A stretch of DNA of 20,532 nucleotides from Aeriscardovia sp. (GTDB lineage Bacteria > Actinomycetota > Actinomycetes > Actinomycetales > Bifidobacteriaceae), in the NCBI GenBank assembly GCA_017538865.1, contig JAFYIA010000061.1:1-20532 (forward strand), given 5' to 3'. The notes below the pieces were generated by a model that did not search any database, was not told where the DNA came from, and saw nothing but the letters and a program-made list of their open reading frames with translations. Made by a program: the position numbers and the translations under genes. Positions 7,091 through 15,328 of this stretch are shown here, one piece after another (position 1 is the stretch's first letter; every line of letters starts with the position of its first letter).

Positions 7091-8491
7091 TTAATGAGCC
7101 GACTCCACCCCCCGGTCCCCTACGAAAGAGCCGTCGGGCACAAAGTTCTTCTTCCCGTTGTCTTCGAGGAGGACGTTCCCGAAAAACGACACGTTCCTCC
7201 CGAATGTCCAGTCCCCCTCGATTTTCACGCTGGCCGCGGCGGCAAGGGAGGGGATAAAGGGGATGCGCTCGTCAAAGTCCGAGACGAGTTTGTAGTACCT
7301 CTTGTCCAAAATGATGCGGGGCAGGTGGTAGTCCCCGTCCTCCATCTCGTAGAAGTCGGTGAGGTGGAACCTGTCGGAGCGCATGACGAAGAGGTCCTCG
7401 GTGGTCTTTACGGGCAAAAACCTCGGCCTGTCCACTTCCAGGCAGGAAGAGGCGGGGAATTTGCTGATTATAGACCCCATCGCGGTTTCAAGCTGCACCA
7501 CGGGGAGGGAAGAGGGATCGGTCGGATCCACGGTCTTTTTGTTCACAATGAGGGGGAAGTCGAACACGCCCCCGGCTTCCTCCAGCCTGTCTTTGAGGTC
7601 TTTGACTTTGATCCAGAGGTTGTTGGTGTTGAAGTACATGTGCCGGGAGATGTCGGAAGCGAACTTCGTGTCCTCGGGGGCGACCTGGCTCATTTCCCTG
7701 AGCACCAGCCTCCCGGAACGCCTGTCCCGCACGATTTGCCCCCCTTTGACGTCGGAGGGCGTGCGCCTAGCCACCTCCATCATGAAGGACGATGGGGAAG
7801 AGGCGAAATAGCTTGCGATCTTGGTGGAAGGCCTGGCGCCCAGGTTGTCGCAGTTGGAAATGAAGAGGTACTTTATGCCCCGATCCAACAGGAGGGGGAG
7901 GATGCCGGAAGTGTAGAGGACGTTGAAGATGTCCCCATGGCCCATGGGGCACCACTCGAGGGAGGGGTCCTTGGGCCAGAAAGCGGGCTCGCCGTCCGAA
8001 AGGAGCTTGGGCTCTCTGTTTTGCAGGATTTCGAGGGGGATCCCGTCCGGGTTGGAGAACCCCAGCTTTCCCACTTCGCTCAGGGTCAAAGGGGAAGTGT
8101 GGAGAGAATCCATGAATATCAGCGGGAACTGGGCCCCCAGCCTCCGCCTCGCGCTTTGGATCTGCCGGACGATGACGTCCAAAAAGGTGAGGCCCTCCCC
8201 GCCCCTCTTTGCCACGGGCAGGCTGGATTTAGGGGCCCTCAGGCCCATGGAGGTCCCAAGCCCCCCGTTGAGTTTGATGAAGGCGGTGCTGGCCAAGGCC
8301 GAGGGATCGGCCTTTTCCGAGACGATGTCGCGGACGCTGGGCACTTCCTTTAGAGGCTCTACGTCCTCCTCCCTAATCCAGTGGTCGCCATCCTGGCCCG
8401 AGAAGGCGCGGAAAAGGTGGCTGAAAGCGTCGATCTCGCTTTCCCTCTCCCCTTGGGCGCGCATCTTTTTAACGCATTCTTGTAGAGTCAT
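7091..8491 (-). CDS. UTP-glucose-1-phosphate uridylyltransferase (eukaryote-type UGPase)
   Basis: This enzyme makes UDP-glucose from UTP and glucose-1-phosphate, for galactose entry (Leloir route), glycans and envelope sugars. It has 466 residues, the length of the eukaryote-like UGPase class rather than GalU (about 300). The nucleotide-binding signature KLNGGLGTSMGLRAPKSSLP spans 73-92. Further along are PLIFMDS, WCPMGHGDIFNVLYTSG, LFISNCDNLGA and FLPVKTTEDLFVMRSD, then a left-handed beta-helix-like C-terminus (ASVKIEGDWTFGRNVSFFGNVLLED). Bifidobacteria use this class. The start ATG 8491 has a weak AAGAGA site upstream. It lies 70 bases after cmk-der on the same strand. Confidence 0.92.
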   Translation of the reverse strand: MTLQECVKKMRAQGERESEIDAFSHLFRAFSGQDGDHWIREEDVEPLKEVPSVRDIVSEKADPSALASTAFIKLNGGLGTSMGLRAPKSSLPVAKRGGEGLTFLDVIVRQIQSARRRLGAQFPLIFMDSLHTSPLTLSEVGKLGFSNPDGIPLEILQNREPKLLSDGEPAFWPKDPSLEWCPMGHGDIFNVLYTSGILPLLLDRGIKYLFISNCDNLGARPSTKIASYFASSPSSFMMEVARRTPSDVKGGQIVRDRRSGRLVLREMSQVAPEDTKFASDISRHMYFNTNNLWIKVKDLKDRLEEAGGVFDFPLIVNKKTVDPTDPSSLPVVQLETAMGSIISKFPASSCLEVDRPRFLPVKTTEDLFVMRSDRFHLTDFYEMEDGDYHLPRIILDKRYYKLVSDFDERIPFIPSLAAAASVKIEGDWTFGRNVSFFGNVLLEDNGKKNFVPDGSFVGDRGVESAH

Positions 8492-8561
8492 AAAATCTCT
8501 TTTCTGACCGGCAAATCGGATATTTCTAGAATACAGGCATTTTCCGCCTTATTGCCATACG

Positions 8562-10574
8562 CTAGGCCTTTTTCTCTTTGATTTTCTGTTTAAAGGTTAT
8601 GGGGCTTCCTTGGAATCCGAACTGGGAGCGAAGCTGCTTTTCAAAATGGCGAAGGTAGGAGGCGTCGAGCGGATAGTTGACAAAGAGTATGAACTGCGGG
8701 GGGACCGACGCCGCCTGCACTGCAAACAGGATCCTGGGCTGCTTCCCGGATCTCAGGGGGTGGGGGTGGGAGATCTGGAAGGAGGAGGCGAACTGGTTGA
8801 GCTGGTGGGTCGGGACCCTCTTGGATCTGGAGGAAAGGGCCTCTTCGGCCGCAGGGGCGATTTTTTGAACATGCCACCCCGTCATGGCCGAAGCGCGTAT
8901 CTTTTCAGCCCAATAGGGAAGCACCGCGTCCCAGTCCTCGGCCGCGGCCTTTTCCTCCCTGTCGGCCCCGTCCCATTTGTTTAGGACTATCACAAGGCCC
9001 TTCCCGGCCTCCTCCACCCTGTTTACGACCTTCAAGTCCTGCTTGGAAAGGGGCCTTGAAGCGTCGAGGAGCGCCAGGCACACCTCCGACCTGTCTATGG
9101 CGTTTTGGCTGCGGATGAAGGAATAGTACTCTATCCCCTCGGCCATGTTGGGCCTGCGGGAAATGCCGGCCGTATCTATGATGAGCCAGGGCCTGCCCCC
9201 GATCTTCGCCACTTCGTCCACGCTGTCTCTGGTGGTGCCGGCCTCCCCACTCACGACCGCCCTCTCTTCTCCGGAGAGCCGGTTCAAAAGCGTGCTCTTG
9301 CCCACGTTGGGGCGCCCCACGATGGCCATTTTGGGAAGCCCTTCCCCGGCGTCCCTCTTCCTGCCCCCCTTGGCCTTGTCGAGGACGAGATCCAAAAGAT
9401 CCCCCACGCCCCTGCCGTGCAGGGCGGAGACCGGCGCGGGCTCGCCCAGCCCCAGCTTCCATGCTTCCGCGACCGCGGCCTCTTGCAGGGGCGAATCGGC
9501 CTTGTTTACGGCGAGGATCGTTGGAACCCCGCTCCTCCTCAAAAGGGAGGCGATCTGGCGATCGAGGGTAGTCAGGGGGGATGCGGCGTCTACTGCGAAT
9601 ACGACGGCATCGGCCTTCTGCACGGCCATCCGCGTCTGCCCCAGAGTCCTCTCGGCGATTTCGCCCGGACCCTCGTTCCAGCCGGCGGTGTCCACGATAT
9701 CGAGGCGCCTCCCCCTCCATTCGGTCCTCTGCACGACCCTGTCTCGGGTGGCGTTGGGAAGATCGGAGATTATCGAGCGCCTGGTGCCGCAGATCCTGTT
9801 TGCAAGCGTGCTCTTGCCCACGTTGGGGCGCCCCACGATGGCAATGCAGAGCGCCTCCTGGCCCTCCTCCTCTTCCGCCTCGGCCTGCTCATTGCCTCCG
9901 GCCTCTTCGATGAGGTTGTCTTTGTCGACCATGGAGCAGATGAGGGAGAAGACCTGATCTGCATCCATATGGGTGGTGTCGATCTCTATGACGCCCGGGG
10001 CGGGGGTGGCGAAGTTTGTGGTCAGAAGGTCTGAGGCGTCCCTGGAAGAGACGTCGTCTTCGATCCCCTCCCCCCTCCGGCGCTCGCGCCTTGCGGCCTT
10101 GGAAGCCGTTAGGAGCAGGCGCAGGTCCGCTTTGGGGGCGATGGCCGTCGTGGCGTCCCTCCCCTCGAGCACTACCCCCTTATGCTCCTTTTGCGCCTCG
10201 GCTATCTGGCGCCTGAAGAAGTGGTTGAGGATGTCTCGGATCTCCTTTATGGAGGAAAAGGCCGAGACGTTTTCAGACACTTCCCCGCTGCGCAGCTCTA
10301 AAGACACGTCCCGGCCTCCTATGAGCACCTTTGAGCCGCCTTCGGCGAGGGAAAGGCCGCCGTCGAAAAGGGAGAGGGTGGCGCGGATTTTTTCATCCTT
10401 CCCCGCTGCGCCTTTTTCCATGCTGTAGAGGCAGGCGGCGCGGTAGACGCCGCCTGTGTTCAAGTAGAGAAGGCCGTACTTTCCCGCCAGCATCTTGGAA
10501 ACGGTGCTTTTCCCGACTCCAGCCGGGCCGTCAATCGCGATTATCAAATCCCACTTCCTTTTCAAGTTCTCCAA
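8562..10574 (-). CDS. der: Bifunctional cytidylate kinase / ribosome-assembly GTPase Der
   Basis: This is a fusion of 670 residues. The N-terminal CMP kinase (about 10-218) phosphorylates CMP and dCMP; its P-loop is GPAGVGKS (16-23) and its core motif is EGRDATTAIAP (137-147). An acidic linker (228-239) leads to Der (EngA), which helps mature the 50S subunit: GTPase 1 has GRPNVGKST (248-256), DTAG (295-298) and NKAD (357-360); GTPase 2 has GRPNVGKST (420-428), DTAG (467-470) and NKWD (532-535); a KH-like end follows. The fusion is known in Bifidobacteriales and other actinobacteria. The start is unsure: TTG 10574 overlaps rluB by 44 bases, while TTG 10547, behind AAGGAAG, would overlap it by 17. 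The two P-loops are encoded by identical 39-bp DNA. Confidence 0.95.
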   Translation of the reverse strand: MENLKRKWDLIIAIDGPAGVGKSTVSKMLAGKYGLLYLNTGGVYRAACLYSMEKGAAGKDEKIRATLSLFDGGLSLAEGGSKVLIGGRDVSLELRSGEVSENVSAFSSIKEIRDILNHFFRRQIAEAQKEHKGVVLEGRDATTAIAPKADLRLLLTASKAARRERRRGEGIEDDVSSRDASDLLTTNFATPAPGVIEIDTTHMDADQVFSLICSMVDKDNLIEEAGGNEQAEAEEEEGQEALCIAIVGRPNVGKSTLANRICGTRRSIISDLPNATRDRVVQRTEWRGRRLDIVDTAGWNEGPGEIAERTLGQTRMAVQKADAVVFAVDAASPLTTLDRQIASLLRRSGVPTILAVNKADSPLQEAAVAEAWKLGLGEPAPVSALHGRGVGDLLDLVLDKAKGGRKRDAGEGLPKMAIVGRPNVGKSTLLNRLSGEERAVVSGEAGTTRDSVDEVAKIGGRPWLIIDTAGISRRPNMAEGIEYYSFIRSQNAIDRSEVCLALLDASRPLSKQDLKVVNRVEEAGKGLVIVLNKWDGADREEKAAAEDWDAVLPYWAEKIRASAMTGWHVQKIAPAAEEALSSRSKRVPTHQLNQFASSFQISHPHPLRSGKQPRILFAVQAASVPPQFILFVNYPLDASYLRHFEKQLRSQFGFQGSPITFKQKIKEKKA
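9288..9842. repeat. Two perfect 39-bp direct repeats encoding the two Der P-loops
   Basis: Positions 9288-9326 and 9804-9842 are identical base for base, 516 bases apart. They encode the G1 loops (GRPNVGKSTL) of the two GTPase domains. The flanks diverge at once on both sides. Confidence 0.9.
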
Positions 10575-11301
10575 CTTCCGCCCTTCCGAGCTCCCGGTAC
10601 TGCCCTGGCTTTAGCCCTCCCAAAGAAACCGGGCCTATCCGGGTCCTGACCAGCCTTTCCACCCTGAACCCCGCTGCCGCAAACATCCTCCTGACGACCC
10701 TGTTCTTGCCGGAGTGCAGGGTGACTGAGGCTTCGCACTTGTGGCTGCCCTGCTTTATGATGCGGATTTTGTCGAACTTCTGCCAGCCGTCCTCCAGGAG
10801 GACCCCGCGTGAAGAGAGCCTCAGGGCCGCATCCCGCGGAAGGGGCGCGTCCAGCCGGACCGCATAGGTCTTTTCCACACCGTAGCGGGGATGGGAGAGC
10901 CTGTTGGCGAGCTGGCCGTCGTTTGTCATGAGGATAAGGCCCTCCGAATCGTAGTCGAGCCTTCCCACGTGAAAGAGCTTCGCCCTGCCTTTGTAATTCA
11001 AAGCGTCCCGGAGGGTTGGCCTGGAGGACCTGTCTTCCATGGCCGAGAGGACGTTTTTCGGCTTGTAGAGGGCGAGCACGACCTTCTCCAGAACAGGCCT
11101 CACCCTTGACCCGTCGACTTTCACCTTCTGATCGTAGGCGTTCACCCTGGCGCCGAGATCCGTGGCCAGGGCGCCGTCGACTTCGACCCTGCCCTCCTCT
11201 ATGAGTTTTTCGCAGTCCCTCCTGGACCCCAGAGAGCAGAGGGCCAGGAACTTTTGGAGCCTCACGTCTTCCAGGCCCGGATCGCGCTTTTCCAAGTTCA
11301 T
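10531..11301 (-). CDS. rluB: rRNA pseudouridine synthase, RluB/RsuA family
   Basis: The protein has 256 residues. An S4 RNA-binding domain (about 14-65, VRLQKFLALCSLGSRRDCEKLI) precedes the catalytic domain with the active-site motif GRLDYDSEGLILMTNDG, whose first Asp is the nucleophile, and the family block SGKNRVVRRMFAAAGFRVERLVRTRIG. By family it converts a uridine of 23S rRNA, near the peptidyl-transferase centre, to pseudouridine; the exact site is inferred only. ATG 11301 sits behind AGGGG. The 3' end overlaps the cmk-der start, so translation is probably coupled. In many actinobacteria this gene follows scpA-scpB; here a divergent aquaporin gene lies upstream instead. Confidence 0.92.
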   Translation of the reverse strand: MNLEKRDPGLEDVRLQKFLALCSLGSRRDCEKLIEEGRVEVDGALATDLGARVNAYDQKVKVDGSRVRPVLEKVVLALYKPKNVLSAMEDRSSRPTLRDALNYKGRAKLFHVGRLDYDSEGLILMTNDGQLANRLSHPRYGVEKTYAVRLDAPLPRDAALRLSSRGVLLEDGWQKFDKIRIIKQGSHKCEASVTLHSGKNRVVRRMFAAAGFRVERLVRTRIGPVSLGGLKPGQYRELGRAEVGELEKEVGFDNRD

Positions 11302-11408
11302 TTTTTCCCCTGTGTTCAGATATGTATAGAGTGTATTACATTCCGATTTACATTTTTTAATGGTACATATTGATTGATTTGCATACAGCTCACAGATAAG
11401 GAAGTTTG
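11302..11408. promoter_or_regulatory. AT-rich divergent promoter region between rluB and the aquaporin gene
   Basis: This spacer of about 107 bases is clearly richer in A/T than its surroundings and must hold promoters for both directions. Possible -10 boxes are TATACA for rluB (minus strand) and TACATA for the aquaporin gene, the latter 17 bases from a weak TTCCGA. The motif TTACATT occurs twice close together (around 11336 and 11349). No box is convincing. Confidence 0.35.
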
Positions 11409-12347
11409 ATGGAAGAAAAAGCGCAAGAAGCCGGGCCGAAGCGGGGAAGGGCGGAAAGGAGGAAGGAAGAATCAGCCACTTCCGGAGAAAAGTTTTACTT
11501 TTCGAACCGGAAGTGGCTGAGGATCCTTGCCGAATTTGTGGGGACGTATTTCGTGGTCTTTACAATTATGGCCGCGACCTGCTGGATCACCCTGACGAGC
11601 CTCTCGCCAGTGTACCTGGGGATAGTGGCCTTCTGCGCCTATGCGGGGGCCGCGGCGGTATTCCAGGGGGTGTCGGGGGCGCACTTCAACCCCGCGGTGA
11701 GCTTTGCAATGGCGCTCAGCTCCCGCCTCTCTTGGCTTGACGCGCTCTACTACGCCATAGCGCAGATCGCCGGTGCCATAGCGGCTTCCGGGACGTTGTT
11801 CGGGCTTTTGAAGTTTATGCCCTCCGACCTCAACGTCACGACCCAGCAGTGGTGGGAGCTTTTGGCCAATACCTTTGATTCTTCCGCTTCCGACAGGATC
11901 AAGGTGGGGCCGGGCTTTGCGATAGTGATAGAGCTCATCTCGGCCTTCATCGTGATGGCCCTCGTGTTGAAGGCCGTCCGCTCTAACGGAAAGCCCCGCC
12001 GCTCCTACTTCTTCCTCTCAGCCCTGGGGTATGGCACTGCCACGATTTTGGCCAGCTTCTTTACGGGAGGGGGCTTCAACCCCGCCAAGGCTACCGGGGC
12101 CGCAATTATGGCCGGGGCGGCAGGCGTCCCGGGAGTGGGGGCGGAACTCTGGATGTTTTGGATTATCCCGCTCCTGTGCGCCGCCGTCTGCGCGCTCGTT
12201 AATACGATTTACTGCGGAATGGCGAAACCGGGCAGCCTTGAAAACCCTGCTGCAACGGAAGAAGCGGAGGAAAAAGGGAGAGAAAAGCCCCTCTTAGAGC
12301 ATGAGGACGAGGTAGGAGCCGAGGAAGAGGGCGCCCAGGAAGAGTAG
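11409..12347 (+). CDS. Aquaporin / glycerol facilitator family (MIP) channel
   Basis: The protein has 312 residues and six membrane helices, with the two pore half-helices GAHFNPAVS (NPA at 94-96) and GGFNPAKATG (NPA at 224-226). The family passes water, glycerol or other small neutral solutes. The residue after the second NPA, almost always Arg in the selectivity filter, is Lys227 here. There is also a long charged N-terminal tail (1-35) and an acidic C-terminal tail of about 45 residues. ATG 11409 follows AAGGAAG; a TTG directly before it (11406) is less likely. The 3' end overlaps a small membrane protein gene on the other strand by 54 bases. The gene stands alone on its strand. Confidence 0.88.
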   Translation: MEEKAQEAGPKRGRAERRKEESATSGEKFYFSNRKWLRILAEFVGTYFVVFTIMAATCWITLTSLSPVYLGIVAFCAYAGAAAVFQGVSGAHFNPAVSFAMALSSRLSWLDALYYAIAQIAGAIAASGTLFGLLKFMPSDLNVTTQQWWELLANTFDSSASDRIKVGPGFAIVIELISAFIVMALVLKAVRSNGKPRRSYFFLSALGYGTATILASFFTGGGFNPAKATGAAIMAGAAGVPGVGAELWMFWIIPLLCAAVCALVNTIYCGMAKPGSLENPAATEEAEEKGREKPLLEHEDEVGAEEEGAQEE

Positions 12348-12569
12348 GATCGCGCAGTCCTCGGCGCGGCCGCGGGCCCTCCAAGGGCTCTTGCCTCCTA
12401 AAAAGATCCTGAAGACAAACGCCAGGAGCAAGGTGAAAAGCACCGTCAATACGGCGGCCAGGAGCAGCCCGAAAAAAGCCAGGCATGAAGCCAAGGCGAG
12501 CAGAAAGAAGGGGAAATAAAAGAGGGAGGCCAAAAAGGCCCCCCTCCTCTTCCCTTCCGCCTTTTTCAC
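12294..12569 (-). CDS. Small two-helix membrane protein downstream of apt
   Basis: The protein has 91 residues: a short basic N-terminus (MKKAEGKRRG), a long hydrophobic stretch (about 11-55) that could be one or two helices, a basic loop (GGKSPWRARGRAED) and a final helix (CAILLFLGALFLGSYLVLML). I do not recognise the family. The GTG start overlaps the apt stop as GTGA, behind AGAGGG, a classic sign of translational coupling. This is the main reason to accept the gene although its last 54 bases run antisense to the aquaporin tail. Confidence 0.55.
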   Translation of the reverse strand: MKKAEGKRRGAFLASLFYFPFFLLALASCLAFFGLLLAAVLTVLFTLLLAFVFRIFLGGKSPWRARGRAEDCAILLFLGALFLGSYLVLML

Positions 12570-13141
12570 GCCCTCTCCGGAAACTGGATGAGGGTGCTCA
12601 CGGGAATCTGGGAAAGGCGCTCGCGCCCGCCCTGACCTTTGAGCTCTATCAGAAAGCAGAATCCGGCCACTTTGGCATGCGACCTTTTGACCAGCCTTGC
12701 GGCCCCCACTGCGGTCCCCCCCGTGGCCATGAGGTCGTCCACTATAAGGACCCTGGAATTAGGCCTGATGAGGTTCTTTTCCACCTCTACGCTGGAAATC
12801 CCGTACTCCAACTGATAGTCCTCCCTGAGCACGGGGGGAGGAAGCTTCCCGCTCTTCCTGAAAGGCACAAAGCCTTTGCCGAGCCTGTCGGCCAGGGGGG
12901 CGCCGATAAGAAAGCCCCTGGCCTCCAATCCGCCCACGTAGTCGAACTCCGACGGAGGCACTGGGAGGGTGGATTCCAAGGCGTCGAGGAGGATCTTGTA
13001 GGCTTTGGCATCCGAAATGAGGGGCATGATGTCCCTGAAAACCACCCGGGGCCTGGGGAAGCCTTCGACAGAGCGGAGCTTGCCCATGAGGTAGCGGGCC
13101 GCTTCCTCCCCCACGGCTTTCACGAGGGATTTATCTGTCAT
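12566..13141 (-). CDS. apt: Adenine phosphoribosyltransferase
   Basis: This is the purine salvage enzyme joining adenine and PRPP to give AMP. It has 191 residues. The type I PRTase PRPP-binding motif VLIVDDLMATGGTA is at 131-144, and the Apt signatures FRDIMPLISD (35-44), VGGLEARGF (69-77) and the flexible-loop region LREDYQLEYG (105-114) are present. The start ATG 13141 shares one base with the yajC stop (TAATG), and the stop overlaps the start of the next small gene. The yajC-apt order is common in actinobacteria. Confidence 0.95.
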   Translation of the reverse strand: MTDKSLVKAVGEEAARYLMGKLRSVEGFPRPRVVFRDIMPLISDAKAYKILLDALESTLPVPPSEFDYVGGLEARGFLIGAPLADRLGKGFVPFRKSGKLPPPVLREDYQLEYGISSVEVEKNLIRPNSRVLIVDDLMATGGTAVGAARLVKRSHAKVAGFCFLIELKGQGGRERLSQIPVSTLIQFPERA

Positions 13142-13629
13142 TAATCCTGATTTTCAATCTTTGCCACTTTGTCTTGCGAAGGAGTTTCCGAGGAGCCGGA
13201 CTCATCCATGAGGTCGATGTTTTCGACCTTCACCCCCTCTTCGCCGGAAGCCTCCACATGTTCCACGCCCTTTTCTTCAGGGGCGGGAGCCTCTTTCTTT
13301 GCGAGGGCCGACCCCTTCTTCTTCTTGGCCTCGGCCGCGGCTTCCTCGTCGCTCACGTATGCAGGGATCACCGGAGGCTTGACTATGGCCTGAATCCTCC
13401 AGCGGGACAGAGACCCTTCAGAATCTATCACCACCTGGTCGTGCCTGATGTCTATCTCCTTAATCGTCCCCAAAAGGCCGGATACCGTGGCTACGGGGTC
13501 GCCAGGCTTCAGGCTTTTGAGCCATTCCTCCTGGGTGTTGCGGGTCTTTTTCGAGCGGCGCATGGAGAAAATGGCGAAGATGATGAAGAGGACGATTATG
13601 GCGATAAAAAGCAAGTAATTCTCGCGCAT
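13141..13629 (-). CDS. yajC: Sec translocase accessory subunit YajC
   Basis: The protein has 162 residues from ATG 13629, chosen because AAAGGAAA lies at good distance; an upstream TTG (13659) would add ten residues with no better site. One N-terminal membrane helix (LLFIAIIVLFIIFAIFS, about 6-22) is followed by the typical basic start and the YajC core (WLKSLKPGDPVATVSGLLGTIKEI). A long charged tail follows (about 85-162), making it longer than the E. coli protein. YajC binds SecDF-YidC at the membrane. A promoter candidate lies between it and ruvB. Confidence 0.9.
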   Translation of the reverse strand: MRENYLLFIAIIVLFIIFAIFSMRRSKKTRNTQEEWLKSLKPGDPVATVSGLLGTIKEIDIRHDQVVIDSEGSLSRWRIQAIVKPPVIPAYVSDEEAAAEAKKKKGSALAKKEAPAPEEKGVEHVEASGEEGVKVENIDLMDESGSSETPSQDKVAKIENQD

Positions 13630-13715
13630 GCTGTTTCCTTTTCCCTTTTTAAAACTCAAACCTTGGATGAGCAGCTAATCCCATGGTGGGAAGATTTCAA
13701 TCTCACTTTCTTATG

Positions 13716-13745
13716 ATAATACCTATAAACGGCATTGGCCCTCAA
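13716..13745 (-). promoter_or_regulatory. Candidate promoter of yajC-apt
   Basis: On the minus strand the -35 is TTGAGG (13740-13745), the spacer is 18 bases, and the -10 is TATTAT (13716-13721), just after the ruvB stop. It would give a leader of about 80 bases, so yajC-apt may be transcribed apart from the ruv genes. Confidence 0.45.
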
Positions 13746-13746
13746 C

Positions 13747-14763
13747 TCAGGAGGAAAACAGATCCCCCCTCCCGGAGCCCAAGTGCTCCCTCCCCTTCTG
13801 GGTTATGACCCTGCCCTTGCGGGTGCGGGCCATGAACCCCTCCCGTATGAGGTAGGGCTCCGAGACCGACTCTATCGTCTCCGCGTTCTCCCCCAGCACG
13901 GCCGCCAGGTTCTTGAGCCCTACCGGCCCCCCTCCGAACTGGTTCTCCAAGGCGGAGAGGAGGGAGATGTCCAGGCGGTCCAGGCCGGAGGGATCCACCT
14001 GGTAGATGTCCAGGGCTTTCTTGACGTCTTCTTTTCCCGCTTCCTCTGCATTTTCCACCGTCACCCAGTCGCCCACGCGCTTGAGGAGCCTGTTGGCGAT
14101 CCTGGGCGTCCCCCTGGATCTGAGGGCCAGCTCCATGCAGGCTTCGTCGGTTATAGGTATGGAGAGGATTTCGGCCGACCTCTTTACGAGCTCCTTTAGA
14201 TCTTCCGGCCTGTAGTAGTCCAGCCTCAAAGACAGGCCGAAGCGGGTCATGAGCGGGCTGGGGAGCATTCCTTCCCGAGTGGTTGCGCCTATGACGGTAA
14301 AGTGGGGAAGCGAAAGGGGGATGGAGGTCGCCCCGGGCCCCTTGCCCACCATCACGTCTACCCTGAAGTCCTCCATGGCGATATAGAGCATCTCCTCGGC
14401 CACCTTCGGAAGGCGGTGGATCTCGTCTATGAAGAGCACTTCCCCCTCTTCGAGGGAGGAGAGGATGGAGGCCAGGTCCCCCGGATGCTGCACGGCGGGG
14501 CCGGAGGTGATCCTGAGCGGCACCTGCATCTCTTCCGACACTATGAAGGCCAGCGTGGTCTTCCCCAGCCCCGGGGGGCCCGACAGGAGCACGTGGTCGG
14601 CGGCCTTCTTCCTCTTTTTCGCCGCATCCAAAAAGAGGCGCATCTGCCTCTTTATCTCGCTTTGTCCGATAAAGCTGGAAAGGGTGTGGGGGCGCAGCTT
14701 CTCGTCGCTGAGCTCTGAGGCCGCGTCCTTGGCGGCGAAGGAGAATTTATCGTCTTCAGGCAT
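13747..14763 (-). CDS. ruvB: Holliday junction branch migration ATPase RuvB
   Basis: This AAA+ motor forms hexameric rings that pull DNA through the RuvA-bound junction. It has 338 residues, the usual length. Walker A is GPPGLGKTT (62-70), Walker B is FIDEIH (111-116), sensor 1 is IGATTR (158-163), and the arginine finger lies in MTRFG (R174). The C-terminal winged helix ends with [15 protein letters not shown]. The start overlaps the ruvA stop by 8 bases, so translation is coupled. It is the last gene of the thrS-yebC-ruvCAB series. Confidence 0.97.
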   Translation of the reverse strand: MPEDDKFSFAAKDAASELSDEKLRPHTLSSFIGQSEIKRQMRLFLDAAKKRKKAADHVLLSGPPGLGKTTLAFIVSEEMQVPLRITSGPAVQHPGDLASILSSLEEGEVLFIDEIHRLPKVAEEMLYIAMEDFRVDVMVGKGPGATSIPLSLPHFTVIGATTREGMLPSPLMTRFGLSLRLDYYRPEDLKELVKRSAEILSIPITDEACMELALRSRGTPRIANRLLKRVGDWVTVENAEEAGKEDVKKALDIYQVDPSGLDRLDISLLSALENQFGGGPVGLKNLAAVLGENAETIESVSEPYLIREGFMARTRKGRVITQKGREHLGSGRGDLFSS

Positions 14764-15328
14764 GTCTGTCCAAAATTTGCAAGCAGGCTTTCAGCAGCCT
14801 GGAACTGTCGGCCCCGGACAGGGCCTCTTTGGCTGAGCGGTATGCCGACAGGGCCTGGGGCCCCTTCCAGCCCAAGCCCTCCAGCGCTTCCACCACCCCG
14901 TCATCCGCCAAGGCGGAAGATTCTCCCAAGAGGGGCAGATCCGCGCCTTCAAGAGATGAAATGAGCCTGGACGCCGCCTTGGGGCCTATGCCCGGCACTT
15001 TGAGGAGGAGGGAGGCGTCCCTATTTCTGACGGCCGATGCCAAATCCGGCATTTCGATGTTCGACAGGATTGAAAGGGCCGCCTTGGGGCCTATGCCCGG
15101 CACTTTGAGGAGGAGGGAGAAAACCTCTTTCTCCCCGGGGGCGGAAAATCCATAAAGTCTGGGTCCGTCGGGGGAAATGTGGAGGGAGACGTACACCCGG
15201 GCGCGACTTCCCGCTTTCAGGCCTGAAAGGTCTCGCTCCGGCATATTGACTTCAAAGCCAATGCCAAGGCAGTTTAGGACCAGAGGGCCGGAGGCCGATT
15301 CCACCTCCCCTTCCAAAAAGGAAAGCAC
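14756..15328 (-). CDS. ruvA: Holliday junction-binding protein RuvA
   Basis: The protein has 190 residues: an OB-fold (1-62, [11 protein letters not shown] to LYGF), a double helix-hairpin-helix domain (about 66-130) and a C-terminal RuvB-binding domain (about 140-190). The tetramer grips the four-way junction. The two hairpin motifs, [14 protein letters not shown] at 71-84 and 106-119, are identical in protein and DNA, which is unusual because they normally resemble each other only loosely. The start GTG 15328 directly follows the ruvC stop. The neighbouring genes are its partners RuvC and RuvB. Confidence 0.95.
   Translation of the reverse strand: MLSFLEGEVESASGPLVLNCLGIGFEVNMPERDLSGLKAGSRARVYVSLHISPDGPRLYGFSAPGEKEVFSLLLKVPGIGPKAALSILSNIEMPDLASAVRNRDASLLLKVPGIGPKAASRLISSLEGADLPLLGESSALADDGVVEALEGLGWKGPQALSAYRSAKEALSGADSSRLLKACLQILDRHA
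14973..15119. repeat. Two perfect 42-bp direct repeats encoding the RuvA hairpin motifs
   Basis: Positions 14973-15014 and 15078-15119 are identical, 105 bases (35 codons) apart and in the same reading frame. They encode [14 protein letters not shown] in each helix-hairpin-helix unit. Sequence outside the repeats differs. Confidence 0.92.

Noticed and set aside
7094..8353. A 419-residue open frame on the plus strand
   Set aside because: It is antisense to the UDP-glucose pyrophosphorylase gene, rich in His, Gly and Pro as expected of a mirror frame, with no domain match.
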